A stretch of DNA of 38,782 nt from Alkalibaculum bacchi (GCF_937875145.1 NZ_CALNCS010000215.1:1-38782), one strand, 5' to 3'; shown: positions 1 to 7,985, counted from the stretch's first letter. Program-made: numbers and translations. The notes: generated by a model from the letters alone, not told the origin.

Positions 1-48
1 ATTGTTTAACCATTGTTTAACTACTGTTCCACCATCGTTTAACTATTG

Positions 49-1935
49 TTAATTATTCTCGCTAGTTACTGAAATCTCCTCTGTAGCTTGCACTACCGGC
101 ACAGCCATATTCTCATTAGAATTGCTCGCTGGATGATACGTCGGCACTACACGGGTCATTACTTCCTTAATATCGGCGTTAACGTCTTTTAGGGTTTGTT
201 TTAGTAGGGCTATGTTTCTTAGTAAAATTTTGTAGTCTAGGTCTCCTGGTTTACCTATTAGGATTTTGCTATGGGTGGTGTTGGCTATTCCTTCTTCGTT
301 TAGGAGAAGCTCTTCGTATAGCTTTTCTCCTGGTCTAAGGCCTGTGATTTCTATTGGGATTTCTACGTCTGGTTCGAAACCGCTTAGGCGGATTAGGTCT
401 CTAGCTAAGTCTATAATTTTTACTGGTTCACCCATATCTAGAATGAAGATTTCTCCACCTTTTGCCATGGCACCTGCTTGAATCACTAATTGGGATGCTT
501 CTGGAATAGTCATAAAGTATCGGATAATCTTTTCATGAGTGACTGTCACGGGGCCACCTGATGCGATTTGTTTTTCAAATAGTGGAATCACACTGCCATT
601 GCTGCCCAATACATTGCCAAAGCGGACAGCTACAAATTCGGTCTTGCTAGCTTTGTTGATGGATTGGACTATCATCTCACATAATCTCTTAGAAGCCCCC
701 ATAATATTTGTTGGGTTTACAGCTTTGTCTGTTGATATGAGGACAAATTTTTCTACGTGATACTTGTCCGCTGTTTGAGCTGTATTTAGAGTGCCTAGTA
801 CATTATTTTTGATGGCTTCTCTTGGGCTGTCCTCCATTAAAGGTACGTGTTTATGTGCTGCTGCATGAAAGACCACCTGTGGTCTAAATTTTCTAAAGAT
901 TTGTTCCATTCGATCTTCATCTCGTACAGAGCCAATGAGAACCGTAAGGTTTAAGTGAGGCATTTTTCTTTTTAGTTCATTTTGTAGGTCGTAAGCATTG
1001 TTTTCATAAATGTCTAAAATAATGAGTTCAGCGGGGTCAAAGTTTGCAATTTGCCTACATAATTCAGAACCAATAGAGCCTCCACCACCAGTGACGAGAA
1101 CCCGCTTGTGCTTAAGATAGCCGCAGATTTCAGCATTGTTTAAATTAATAGGATCTCTGCCTAATAAGTCTTCGATTTCTACCTCACGAATTTGCTTTGC
1201 AAGATCTTTGCTATCAATTAGATTAGAAAGACTCGGAACAATTTTTGTCTTACATTTGGTTTTTTTGCATTCATTAACAATTTCTCTAATGGTATCTGGT
1301 TCAACAGAAGGCATAGCAATGATAATCTCTTGAATCCTATGTTCTTTGACGAGCTTGTCTAATTGACTTAACTCCCCTAAGACTTTGTAGCCATTAATAT
1401 AAGTACCTAATTTACATATATCATCATCTATAAAACCGATGATCTTATCCTCGATCCTAGGATTACCTCTGTATTCCCTTAAAATACTTACCCCTGCATC
1501 CCCTGCACCTACAATGAGGACATTTTTGCCATTAGCAGGTATATTATAGTTCTTAAATCGTCTAGCTGCTCTATAGCTAATTCGAATACCGCCTGTAAAA
1601 GTTGTATCTAATATACAGTTTACAATGGCATAGCTTATTGTGAGTTCAGGGCTAATTAAATTAAAGATAAAAAAGGTTAAAAAGTTAGAGACTGCATTTG
1701 CCAAAGTAATCTTAAACATTTCCTCAACACTAGCATATCTCCACAAAGTGTTGTATGTATTTGTAATAAAAAGCAAACCAAATTTTATAGTAAGGGCAAT
1801 AATCAAGAAATTAGAAAATTGCGTTATGATGACAGCGCTGTTTTCCGTTAAGATAGCAGATACGTACAGGGAAAACGTAAAAAATAATCCGTCTAGCATT
1901 GCTACCATTCCTATGCGTATTGTTTTTTCTCTCAT
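49..1935 (-). CDS. CapD/PglF-type nucleotide-sugar 4,6-dehydratase, membrane-anchored
   Basis: 628 aa. The N-terminal ~110 residues form several hydrophobic membrane segments. A first Rossmann-like domain follows with VLIVGAGDAG at about 139-148. The catalytic extended-SDR domain starts at VTGGGGSIGS (281-290). The active-site stretch STDKAVNPTNIMGASKR (401-417) has Met where short SDR enzymes have Tyr, which is typical of the long CapD/PglF/WbpM class. Such enzymes usually convert UDP-GlcNAc to a 4-keto-6-deoxy sugar for surface glycans; the exact substrate cannot be read here. It is the first of a run of minus-strand envelope genes (TagO-like, GT2, GalU, ABC exporter). ATG at 1935 follows an AAGGAAC-type SD at long spacing. 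Full length for the family. Confidence 0.92.
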   Translation of the reverse strand: MREKTIRIGMVAMLDGLFFTFSLYVSAILTENSAVIITQFSNFLIIALTIKFGLLFITNTYNTLWRYASVEEMFKITLANAVSNFLTFFIFNLISPELTISYAIVNCILDTTFTGGIRISYRAARRFKNYNIPANGKNVLIVGAGDAGVSILREYRGNPRIEDKIIGFIDDDICKLGTYINGYKVLGELSQLDKLVKEHRIQEIIIAMPSVEPDTIREIVNECKKTKCKTKIVPSLSNLIDSKDLAKQIREVEIEDLLGRDPINLNNAEICGYLKHKRVLVTGGGGSIGSELCRQIANFDPAELIILDIYENNAYDLQNELKRKMPHLNLTVLIGSVRDEDRMEQIFRKFRPQVVFHAAAHKHVPLMEDSPREAIKNNVLGTLNTAQTADKYHVEKFVLISTDKAVNPTNIMGASKRLCEMIVQSINKASKTEFVAVRFGNVLGSNGSVIPLFEKQIASGGPVTVTHEKIIRYFMTIPEASQLVIQAGAMAKGGEIFILDMGEPVKIIDLARDLIRLSGFEPDVEIPIEITGLRPGEKLYEELLLNEEGIANTTHSKILIGKPGDLDYKILLRNIALLKQTLKDVNADIKEVMTRVVPTYHPASNSNENMAVPVVQATEEISVTSENN

Positions 1936-2026
1936 GGGTAAAAGTTCCTTCTTTCGGGTTTTTATTCATGCTTAGTTTAGTATACATTTTTTCTTGGCCA
2001 AAGACAATATGTGCTGGGGTCCCAAA

Positions 2027-2085
2027 TTTTCTAGGTGGTCCGTCGGTCAGCAAATGCGCCCCCTCGCCTTGAGGCGAGGTTGTTT
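2027..2085. repeat. Intergenic repeat with GC-rich hairpin
   Basis: The hairpin CCTCGCC-TTGA-GGCGAGG (about 2062-2081) is followed on the plus strand by a T-rich tract. Read on the minus strand, the neighbouring bases give GGCGAGG...TTTGCTGACC...ACCACCT, a variant of the dispersed repeat seen at many other gaps in the window. The hairpin could also act as a terminator on the plus strand, but no plus-strand gene ends here. Confidence 0.55.
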
Positions 2086-2189
2086 TTGTTATGTATTTAT
2101 CTTTTCGGTTTAGGAATGTATTATAAAGATTCTACTATAAGTAGTATGTCGAAATAGAGAGGATTGTGTTAGAATATGGGCTTTTTTCG

Positions 2190-2228
2190 TCACATTACCT
2201 GTGTCAAGGTTGGCGACCTTACTACCTT
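2190..2228 (+). repeat. Internally deleted copy of the 85-bp dispersed repeat
   Basis: The piece reads ATTACCTGTGTCAAGGTTGG then CGACCTTACTACCTTATCTC. It matches both ends of the longer repeat found at 7025-7109 (reverse) and 37808-37893, with about 40 central bases missing. It lies immediately downstream of the stop codon of the LCP gene at 2232. Confidence 0.5.
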
Positions 2229-2231
2229 ATC

Positions 2232-3215
2232 TCAAATTCCATCGCTTATTTCATTCACAATCCCTGACGCTTGGTATCCACCATCTTCATAAATAAACTC
2301 ATGCAAATACTTCACATTGTCTACTAAACTGTTTGGTTTTAGGTAGTAGACTCCGTTCCATGTGCCGCCTTTGGAATATTCATCTAATGGAAGGCGGGTG
2401 TTTTCTAACGTTTTTATGTTTGATGAGAATACATCTGTTGCCAGACCTACCATGTCTACCGTGCTTAGGCTTGTCTCTACATTAGGGGTTAGGGTTTCTA
2501 TTAGGGCTAGGGCTTGGGTTAGGGATTTGCTGTCTAGGACTTTGTAGATGACGTTTTCCAGGACTTTTCGCTGTCTTTGCGTTCTCTCGTAGTCGCCGTC
2601 TCCTGAGTAACGTATCCTGCTATAAGATACCGCTTGATCTCCGCTTAAGTTTTGTAACCCTGTGCTATTGACACCTGGAAGATGTCGGATTTCATAATCC
2701 TTCACATCAATTTCTACTCCACCTATGGCATCGACAATCTTTGCCATGGCGCTAAAGTTGACTGTTACGTAGTTTTTGATGTTCATATCAAAGTTCTTAT
2801 TGATGGTCTTAATCGCTAGTTCTGGTCCTCCAAAAGCATAAGAGTGGTTGATCTTATCGTATCCTCTATCAGGAATATTCACATATGTATCACGCATGAT
2901 AGATGTAAGCTTAATCTTTTTATGTTGCTTGTCCAATGAAGCAATCATGATCGTATCAGAGCGAGTTGCACTATCGTAATCATTGGCTCGAGTATCGATG
3001 CCAAATAAGGCAATATTGATAATTTTATCATCCTTTTTAGATGATTCAGGCGAGATGTTTAGCTCTTCATCATTTTTGGAGATGTCTACTCGGCTCATGT
3101 CTCCTAGGTATTTATCAAATAGATAAATGCCTCCAGCGGAGATTAGGAGGATGAGGGCGAGGAAGCCAATTAATACTTTTTTTCCGGTGGAACGTTCTTT
3201 TTTCTTAGTAGCCAT
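2232..3215 (-). CDS. LytR-CpsA-Psr (LCP) family glycopolymer ligase
   Basis: 327 aa. Lys/Arg-rich N-terminus, one membrane segment at about 13-34, then an extracellular LCP domain. The family signatures are visible: FGIDTR near 71-76, RSD at 85-87, MRDTYV near 107-112 with the conserved Arg-Asp, and YSRIRYSGDGDYERTQRQR. LCP proteins move undecaprenyl-linked wall teichoic acid or capsule polymers onto peptidoglycan; the donor polymer here is unknown. ATG at 3215 has an AGGTG SD. A second LCP gene lies at 10394, so the two bracket the polysaccharide genes. Family assignment is secure, glycan identity is not. Confidence 0.93.
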   Translation of the reverse strand: MATKKKERSTGKKVLIGFLALILLISAGGIYLFDKYLGDMSRVDISKNDEELNISPESSKKDDKIINIALFGIDTRANDYDSATRSDTIMIASLDKQHKKIKLTSIMRDTYVNIPDRGYDKINHSYAFGGPELAIKTINKNFDMNIKNYVTVNFSAMAKIVDAIGGVEIDVKDYEIRHLPGVNSTGLQNLSGDQAVSYSRIRYSGDGDYERTQRQRKVLENVIYKVLDSKSLTQALALIETLTPNVETSLSTVDMVGLATDVFSSNIKTLENTRLPLDEYSKGGTWNGVYYLKPNSLVDNVKYLHEFIYEDGGYQASGIVNEISDGI

Positions 3216-3240
3216 TGTGGTGCACCTGCTTTCTCTTTTT

Positions 3241-3285
3241 AGGTGGTAAGCAAAACGATCCCTTATCTTAAGGGTGATCCTATTT
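3241..3285. repeat. Dispersed repeat variant plus weak hairpin
   Basis: 3241-3258 is the reverse complement of the ...GTTTTGCTTACCACCT core found at 37754-37775 and elsewhere. Next to it, GATC-CCTTA / TAAGG-GTGATC (3257-3280) can fold into a small hairpin that could terminate the 31-codon gene at 3403 on the minus strand. The rest of the gap, 3286-3402, shows no gene. Confidence 0.45.
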
Positions 3286-3402
3286 TTAGTTTGTTACTTT
3301 ATTCTATTTAAATTGTTTAGGACGCTTGTAATATAGTGGCTAGGTAGTTATCAAAGATGCGTTGGTATTTTGCTGACCACCTGTTTAGAATTGCTCACAA
3401 TT

Positions 3403-3498
3403 TTAAACAATCAACGCAAAGGCCGTAGCTAAAATCGGCACAACTATAGACAATATACACAACCACAGCATGACCATGGTAAATTTATTTTTCTTCAT
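3403..3498 (-). CDS. 31-residue hydrophobic (single-pass membrane) peptide
   Basis: ATG at 3498 is preceded by a strong SD, GAGGTGATTTTT. The reading frame encodes MKKNKFTMVMLWL followed by CILSIVVPILATAFALIV and TAA. It has a basic N-terminus of six residues and then one continuous transmembrane-length helix. Upstream on the same strand is an extended -10 element (TGATACAAT) at 3535-3543. I do not recognise a family. It could be a small membrane regulator or a toxin-like peptide; neither is shown. It is divergent from the DUF1659-like gene at 3682. The start signals are good, but a gene this short may be spurious. Confidence 0.55.
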   Translation of the reverse strand: MKKNKFTMVMLWLCILSIVVPILATAFALIV

Positions 3499-3534
3499 AA
3501 AAATCACCTCGTTGTTTTAAATAAATTATGTATT

Positions 3535-3543
3535 ATTGTATCA
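3535..3543 (-). promoter_or_regulatory. Possible extended -10 promoter for the 31-residue peptide
   Basis: On the minus strand TG-A-TACAAT reads into the small gene about 40 bases downstream. A TTCAAT is found 15 bases upstream, short for a standard -35 spacing, so the call rests on the extended -10. Confidence 0.35.
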
Positions 3544-3681
3544 CAGGAGTGTTGAATTGAATAGATACAAGGTTCTATAAAATCAGTTTTATGATAAGAC
3601 TAAATATATTTCTGCAACAAATTACTTTTATATGGGTTGATATTTCCTCCATATCCCATTTATATAGTAGGAGGTGAAAAT

Positions 3682-3906
3682 ATGGCACTTGAAACCAATG
3701 TCTCAAATTTAAAATTACAGCTAAAGTATAACTATGGAGTGGATGACAGCGGAAATGTAATAACAAAGTCCAAAACCTACTCTAATATTAACAACGCTGT
3801 AACAGATCAAGTAAAATACGATGTCGCAATAGCTATCGCCGCCCTTCAAGCTCACGCTCTTGAAGAGGTTCACGTGATACAGGATAATCTTTTATTGAAT
3901 GTTTAA
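3682..3906 (+). CDS. Small DUF1659-like protein
   Basis: 74 aa, starting MALETNVSNLKLQLKYNYG. The ATG at 3682 sits behind GGAGGTGAAAAT; an earlier in-frame ATG at 3637 has no SD, so the shorter form is used. The pattern of a short LxLKYxxGVDxxGNxI segment followed by a helix of about 25 residues resembles the DUF1659 family. DUF1659 and DUF2922 proteins are commonly neighbours in Firmicutes, and a DUF2922-like gene follows at 4001. Function is unknown. No signal peptide or membrane segment is visible, so it is probably cytosolic. Confidence 0.8.
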   Translation: MALETNVSNLKLQLKYNYGVDDSGNVITKSKTYSNINNAVTDQVKYDVAIAIAALQAHALEEVHVIQDNLLLNV

Positions 3907-4000
3907 GACCACCTGCACCGGCTATTAATATACAGGGAAATAAATGCTCTTAACCTTTATCATGAACGAGTAACACTCACTAAAAGAGAGGAGGTGCAAA

Positions 4001-4222
4001 ATGCCTGAAGTAAAACTTGACCTTAGCTTCAAAAGAGCTGATGGTGGTAATTCAAAGATATCTATTGAAGATGCTAAAGCTGATATTACAGAAGCCCAAG
4101 CTAATAGCTTAATGGATTTGATTATTGCTAATAATATTTTTACACCAAATGGATCTAGCTTAACTGCAAAGAGCAAAATCGAATTAATTTCTACGGATGT
4201 TGTAGAGTTTGCTATTATTTAA
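4001..4222 (+). CDS. Small DUF2922-like protein
   Basis: 73 aa, starting MPEVKLDLSFKRADGGNSKI and ending KIELISTDVVEFAII. ATG at 4001 follows GAGGAGGTGCAAA. Predicted beta-strand/helix/beta-strand layout with a central EAQANSLMDLIIANNIF helix fits the DUF2922 family. It lies 94 bases after the DUF1659-like gene and is followed by a clear terminator at 4239-4273, so the two small genes probably share a transcript. Function is unknown. Confidence 0.8.
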   Translation: MPEVKLDLSFKRADGGNSKISIEDAKADITEAQANSLMDLIIANNIFTPNGSSLTAKSKIELISTDVVEFAII

Positions 4223-4238
4223 CGGCATGTAGTGGATG

Positions 4239-4273
4239 AAAAGAGCACCTTGATGAATAGGGGTGCTCTTTTT
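4239..4273 (+). terminator. Rho-independent terminator after the DUF1659/DUF2922-like pair
   Basis: The stem AAAAGAGCACC / GGTGCTCTTTTT encloses a loop of about 12 bases and ends in a T run. It separates the two small genes from the sigma-factor gene. Confidence 0.85.
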
Positions 4274-4306
4274 ATTGTGGTTTGGATAGATGGTCACACT
4301 TCCGGA

Positions 4307-4334
4307 TTGCGTCAATAGAATAATATTGTATGAT
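4307..4334 (+). promoter_or_regulatory. Candidate SigA-type promoter of the small sigma factor gene
   Basis: TTGCGT, 16 bases, TATGAT. Transcription would start near 4341, giving a leader of about 20 bases with the SD AAGGAGG at 4348-4354. Confidence 0.45.
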
Positions 4335-4348
4335 TTAAATTTTCATTA

Positions 4349-4365
4349 AGGAGGTGAGTCCCATA
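4349..4365 (+). promoter_or_regulatory. SD that implies an ATA start codon
   Basis: AGGAGG (4349-4354) is followed by TGAGTCCC and then ATA at 4363. No ATG lies in frame within 50 bases. The only standard start nearby, GTG at 4354, overlaps the last G of the SD and could not be used with it. The SD-to-ATA spacing of 8 bases is normal, which is why ATA is preferred. Confidence 0.55.
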
Positions 4366-4938
4366 GACCTCATTTTTTTAATAGATGAAATTAAAAGCGG
4401 AGATACATCTCAAATGGAGGTCTTGATTGAACAGGTTCGGCCGGTTACTTTGTCAATGATAAAGAAATACGGCTACTATGATAGTTTTGAAGAAAATTAT
4501 CACAATGCTATGGTTCAATTATTAGAAGCCATACAGGAGTTTGATAAATCAGAACAAGTACCTTTTGCAGCCTTTTATAAAAAAAAGCTCTTTTATTTCT
4601 ATATGGATGTTATAAGAGAGCAGGCTGATAAAATAGAATTCGTCGAAACGATGCCTACTTTTGATAACCTAAAGGATGAAAATTTGATTGAGCAGGATAA
4701 GAGTCTAGACAAAATCATCTGGAGGGAAAATACGGAAGATATTCAAAGAGCATTGATGAAACTTACACCTAAGCAGCGGTGGATTATCCAAGAATATTTT
4801 TATAAGGGAAAAAAAATCCAGCAGATTGCTAAAGAGAATAACCGTCATCCACAAACGATAACAAAGTTAAAAGCGCGGGCGCTACATGTGCTTCGCGCAC
4901 AATTAAGAGTTGAGAATATACCATTTAGAATTCATTAA
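4363..4938 (+). CDS. Small sigma-70 family RNA polymerase sigma factor
   Basis: About 191 aa if it starts at the ATA codon at 4363 (194 aa from GTG 4354). It has a region-2-like part (residues ~20-95, with YHNAMVQLLEAIQEFDKSEQ and FAAFYKKKLFYFYMDVIRE) and a C-terminal region 4 helix-turn-helix (LTPKQRWIIQEYFYKGKKIQQIAKENNRH, then TITKLKARALHVLRAQL). No region 1.1 or 3 and no membrane segment. It resembles the small, specialised sigma factors that sit beside DUF1659/DUF2922 genes in Firmicutes. Its regulon is unknown; the two small genes upstream are natural candidates. No anti-sigma gene is next to it. The next plus-strand ATG in frame, at about 4417, lacks an SD and would delete part of the conserved N-terminus. 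Confidence 0.85.
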   Translation: MDLIFLIDEIKSGDTSQMEVLIEQVRPVTLSMIKKYGYYDSFEENYHNAMVQLLEAIQEFDKSEQVPFAAFYKKKLFYFYMDVIREQADKIEFVETMPTFDNLKDENLIEQDKSLDKIIWRENTEDIQRALMKLTPKQRWIIQEYFYKGKKIQQIAKENNRHPQTITKLKARALHVLRAQLRVENIPFRIH

Positions 4939-5015
4939 ATAGGCTTGGGTCAAGTATAACTACTTTGGGCATTGTTTAGCTTTGCGTTTTTTATTGATTG
5001 CAGATGGAGAAAAAG

Positions 5016-6035
5016 CTAATACTTCAACATCTTCCTTCCCAACAACCCTATCTTTCTTGCCATGTATTGAATTAGGATAAATGAGATTACTAGTATGACT
5101 AGGCCCAGTTCTCGGGAGACTTGGGAATAGATTACGGATATGGTGGAAAAGAGGATGCTCATGCCGTAGATCGTCAGGACGGTTTTGGTTTGGGAGCTGT
5201 TGGTCGTCATTAGTAAGTGGTGGAGGTGTTCTTTGTCCGCTTGGGCAAAGGATTGGCCTCTTAGCTTTCTTCTGATAATGGCAAAGAAGGTGTCAAATAC
5301 GGGCACTCCTAGTATTAATATTGGAACGATTAGGGAGATAAATGTAGTATTTTTAAAACCCATTAGGGATAAAACAGATACAATATAGCCTAAAAATAAT
5401 GCTCCCGTATCTCCCATAAATATTGTTGCAGGGTGAAAATTATAGACTAAAAAACCCGTACAACTACCTGCTAGAATTAGAGCATAGGACATGACAAAGT
5501 AGTCCCCTTCTACTGTAGCTAGAATGTACATGGTCATGAAGGTAATAGCAGATACTCCAGAAGCAAGGCCGTCTAAGCCGTCAATTAAGTTCACTGCATT
5601 GGTTACTCCTATAATCCATAGATACGTGGCAAAATAGCCTAAATAGGTCAACTGAATTCGACCGATAAAGGGTAGGGTAATGCTTTTTAGATAAATACCT
5701 CCATAAAATATTACTACAGTAGCTGCTGCTAGTTGGAAGAGGATTTTTATCTTAGGGCTCATTTCATATTTGTCATCTACAATGCCTGAGATTAGAATAA
5801 TAATAGCGCCAATCAATATGGCGTTAAACTGAAAATGAGGGTAGCCAAATAAAGCATGCCCTAAAATAAAGGCTATAAAGATAGACAGCCCTCCCATAGT
5901 TGGCATGAGTTCTTTGTGTACTTTTCTTTTATTAGGTTTATCTACTGCACCGATTTTTAGGGCTAGTTTCGCTATAAATGGGGTGATTGCCATAGAAACC
6001 GCGCAACAGAATAGGTATACTTTTATGTCTTCCAT
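5016..6035 (-). CDS. tagO: Undecaprenyl-phosphate sugar-1-phosphate transferase, TagO/WecA type
   Basis: 339 aa with about ten membrane segments. Polyprenyl-phosphate HexNAc-1-P transferase motifs are in order: DKPN (32-35), DD at 87-88, NLIDGLDGLA (149-158), MGDTGALFLG (207-216) and HLHHLL (270-275). The C-terminal HLHH and the absence of MraY-specific features favour TagO/WecA over MraY. It would load GlcNAc-1-phosphate on the lipid carrier and so start wall teichoic acid or capsule synthesis. Start is set at the ATG at 6035 behind AAGGTG; a GTG two codons earlier lies inside the SD. The GT2 gene ends 14 bases upstream, so the two are probably co-transcribed. Confidence 0.9.
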   Translation of the reverse strand: MEDIKVYLFCCAVSMAITPFIAKLALKIGAVDKPNKRKVHKELMPTMGGLSIFIAFILGHALFGYPHFQFNAILIGAIIILISGIVDDKYEMSPKIKILFQLAAATVVIFYGGIYLKSITLPFIGRIQLTYLGYFATYLWIIGVTNAVNLIDGLDGLASGVSAITFMTMYILATVEGDYFVMSYALILAGSCTGFLVYNFHPATIFMGDTGALFLGYIVSVLSLMGFKNTTFISLIVPILILGVPVFDTFFAIIRRKLRGQSFAQADKEHLHHLLMTTNSSQTKTVLTIYGMSILFSTISVIYSQVSRELGLVILVISFILIQYMARKIGLLGRKMLKY

Positions 6036-6049
6036 AAGCACCTTACACC

Positions 6050-7006
6050 TTATTTATTCTTCCTATTTATACGTTTCAAATACATCCTCTTTCTCAGCGA
6101 AAGATCTTTTATTATGGGATTATTCACCCACCCTGGGTATTCTATTTCTATGACTTGGCGGAGTTCTTCTAGGAGGTCTGATCTGATTCCGGGGTCGGAG
6201 ATTTTGGCTACTTTTTCGGCTGAGCGAAATAAGAGATGGTAAATGAAGAGGTATTCTAGTTGGTTGGCGAATTCTTCGTCTTGTTTTTGCTCTTGGTAAT
6301 AATTTTTTACGATTCTTAAGTTTTTCACTGTTTCTAAAATCCTATAATTGTGTTCTTTGATATCGTCGTCTTGGTGGTAATTGTAGTGGCATAGGGCTCG
6401 GTTCACTTTGGCTATTTTTTTACCGTGAAGTAGTAGCCTTGGGATAGTTCCTAGGTCTTGATCTCTAAGCCCTAATGGAAAGTAGATATGGTTGTCCGTG
6501 AATAGAGTCTTTTTATATAGTTTTCCCCAAAAGAATGGTAGGATGGTGTTGAGTAGGTCTTTGTTTTCGTAGATGGATTCTACTCGTGCTTTCATCTTAC
6601 CTGAAAAACGAACCTGTACGTGTTTTTGCTCTTTGTCTTCTATTATTCGAGCATTGGTTAGGACTAGATCTGCATCGGTTTCCTTTGCTTCTTCCATCAT
6701 AAGGGCAAGGATTTCTTCTTGCAAATAGTCCCCTCTATCTATAAACATAATATATGGGCAATTGCTCTTATCTATACCTACATTCAAGGCGGCGGAAGTT
6801 CCGTAGTTTTGCTGACTAATAAGTTGAATGCGGTCTAGATGCTCCTTTTGGTATGTTGTTATTATGGAAAGGCTGTCGTCTGTAGACCCTTGGTCTACGA
6901 TAATCAGCTCGAAGTTTCTGTACGTTTGATTCAGTATAGATTGTATGGATTTGTCTAAATAAGACTGGGCGTTGCAGACAAGCATGATGATAGATACCTT
7001 TGGCAT
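6050..7006 (-). CDS. Family 2 glycosyltransferase with altered DxD motif
   Basis: 318 aa. The GT-A fold start VSIIMLVCNAQSYLDKSIQS and SILNQTYRNFELIIVD is clear. Two usually acidic positions differ: IVDQGSTDDS in place of IVDDGS, and FIDRGDYL in place of the FLDSDD metal/nucleotide-sugar motif. The C-terminal ~110 residues are charged and helical, without membrane segments, so it is a soluble or peripheral enzyme. ATG at 7006 follows GGAGGAATCT. It lies directly upstream of the TagO-like gene and presumably adds a sugar to the lipid-linked glycan. The substitutions could mean altered or weak catalysis. Confidence 0.88.
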   Translation of the reverse strand: MPKVSIIMLVCNAQSYLDKSIQSILNQTYRNFELIIVDQGSTDDSLSIITTYQKEHLDRIQLISQQNYGTSAALNVGIDKSNCPYIMFIDRGDYLQEEILALMMEEAKETDADLVLTNARIIEDKEQKHVQVRFSGKMKARVESIYENKDLLNTILPFFWGKLYKKTLFTDNHIYFPLGLRDQDLGTIPRLLLHGKKIAKVNRALCHYNYHQDDDIKEHNYRILETVKNLRIVKNYYQEQKQDEEFANQLEYLFIYHLLFRSAEKVAKISDPGIRSDLLEELRQVIEIEYPGWVNNPIIKDLSLRKRMYLKRINRKNK

Positions 7007-7024
7007 AGATTCCTCCGCTATATA

Positions 7025-7109
7025 AGATGGTAAGGTGGTATGTTGTATGCTGCGGGCTTGTAGCTCCTTTTAGTCGCCACAAGCCTCGCCAACCTTGACA
7101 GGGGTAATA
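7025..7109 (-). repeat. 85-bp dispersed repeat, copy 1
   Basis: On the minus strand this reads TATTACCCCTGTCAAGGTTG, continues through GTGGCGACTAAAAGGAGCTA, and ends ACCTTACCATCT. It aligns over about 85 bases with 37808-37893 on the plus strand, including an identical 26-base core (about 7051-7076). It fills the whole gap between galU and the GT2 gene. Confidence 0.8.
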
Positions 7110-7118
7110 TTAGAGCTT

Positions 7119-7985
7119 TTACAACTGTAAGCTCTTCAAATAGTCCCGAAATTCTCCTTGTAAATCCTCTCTTCTTAGAGCAAATTCTACTGTAGCTTCT
7201 AAAAAGCCTAGTTTGTTTCCTACATCGTATCTCTTTCCTTGGAAGTCGTAGGCGTACATGGATTCTTGTTTGGCTAGCTGTTTTAGGGCGTCTGTTAATT
7301 GAATTTCTCCGCCGGCGCCTTTTCCTGTGCGTTCGAGTATTGGGAAGATTTCTGGGCTTATGATGTATCGACCTAGGATGGCTACGTTTGTCGGAGCTTC
7401 TTCTATAGATGGTTTTTCTATTAAATCATCTACCGTAAAAAGCCGGTCTTCAATCTGTTTTCCAGATACGATACCGTATTTGTTTACATCTTCTCTTTTT
7501 ACGCTCTGTACCCCTAGTATAGACCCTTTTTTATCATTGTAAACCTGGATTAGTTGTTTTAAAGCTGGTTTTTCAGGGTTATAGACAATATCATCCCCTA
7601 ATAATACGGCAAAGGGCTCATCGCCTACAAAGGATCGAGCGCAAAGTATTGCATGACCTAATCCTTTAGGTTCTTTTTGCCTTACGTAGTTAATATCGAC
7701 CATATTGGAAATATCTTGTACTAATTGCAAGAGTTCGTCCTTGCCTTTTTCTTTTAGCTCAAGCTCTAATTCTACGGATTTGTCAAAGTAATCTTCTAAA
7801 GCTCTTTTGCTTCGTCCTGTGACCACGATAATCTCCTCAATGCCCGATGCAATAGCCTCTTCAATTATATATTGTATGGTAGGCTTGTCTACAATAGGAA
7901 GCATCTCCTTTGGCATTGCTTTCGTAGCTGGCAAGAATCGAGTTCCTAAACCAGCAGCTGGTATGACTGCTTTGCGAACTTTCAT
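7119..7985 (-). CDS. galU: UTP--glucose-1-phosphate uridylyltransferase
   Basis: 288 aa, normal length. The nucleotidyltransferase signature AGLGTRFLPATKAMPKEMLP is at 11-30, with the substrate loop VDKPTIQYIIEEA behind it. LLGDDIVYN (the Mg-binding Asp region), EKPSIEEAPTN and GEIQLTDAL are all present. It makes UDP-glucose in the cytosol for glycolipids and wall polymers. ATG at 7985 has the SD AAAGGAGA. It lies within the envelope cluster, downstream of the ABC exporter genes and upstream of the GT2 gene. Confidence 0.96.
   Translation of the reverse strand: MKVRKAVIPAAGLGTRFLPATKAMPKEMLPIVDKPTIQYIIEEAIASGIEEIIVVTGRSKRALEDYFDKSVELELELKEKGKDELLQLVQDISNMVDINYVRQKEPKGLGHAILCARSFVGDEPFAVLLGDDIVYNPEKPALKQLIQVYNDKKGSILGVQSVKREDVNKYGIVSGKQIEDRLFTVDDLIEKPSIEEAPTNVAILGRYIISPEIFPILERTGKGAGGEIQLTDALKQLAKQESMYAYDFQGKRYDVGNKLGFLEATVEFALRREDLQGEFRDYLKSLQL

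Noticed and set aside
2140..2152. Spo0A-box-like TGTCGAA
   Set aside because: A single 7-base match; several are expected by chance in 38 kb and the gene downstream is not a known Spo0A target.
6816..7082. Minus-strand frame beginning MWRLKGATSPQ and a similar plus-strand frame at 37835-38143 beginning MWRLKGATRPQ
   Set aside because: The shared beginning is translation of the 85-bp dispersed repeat. The remainder of each frame overlaps real genes in another frame and has no SD.
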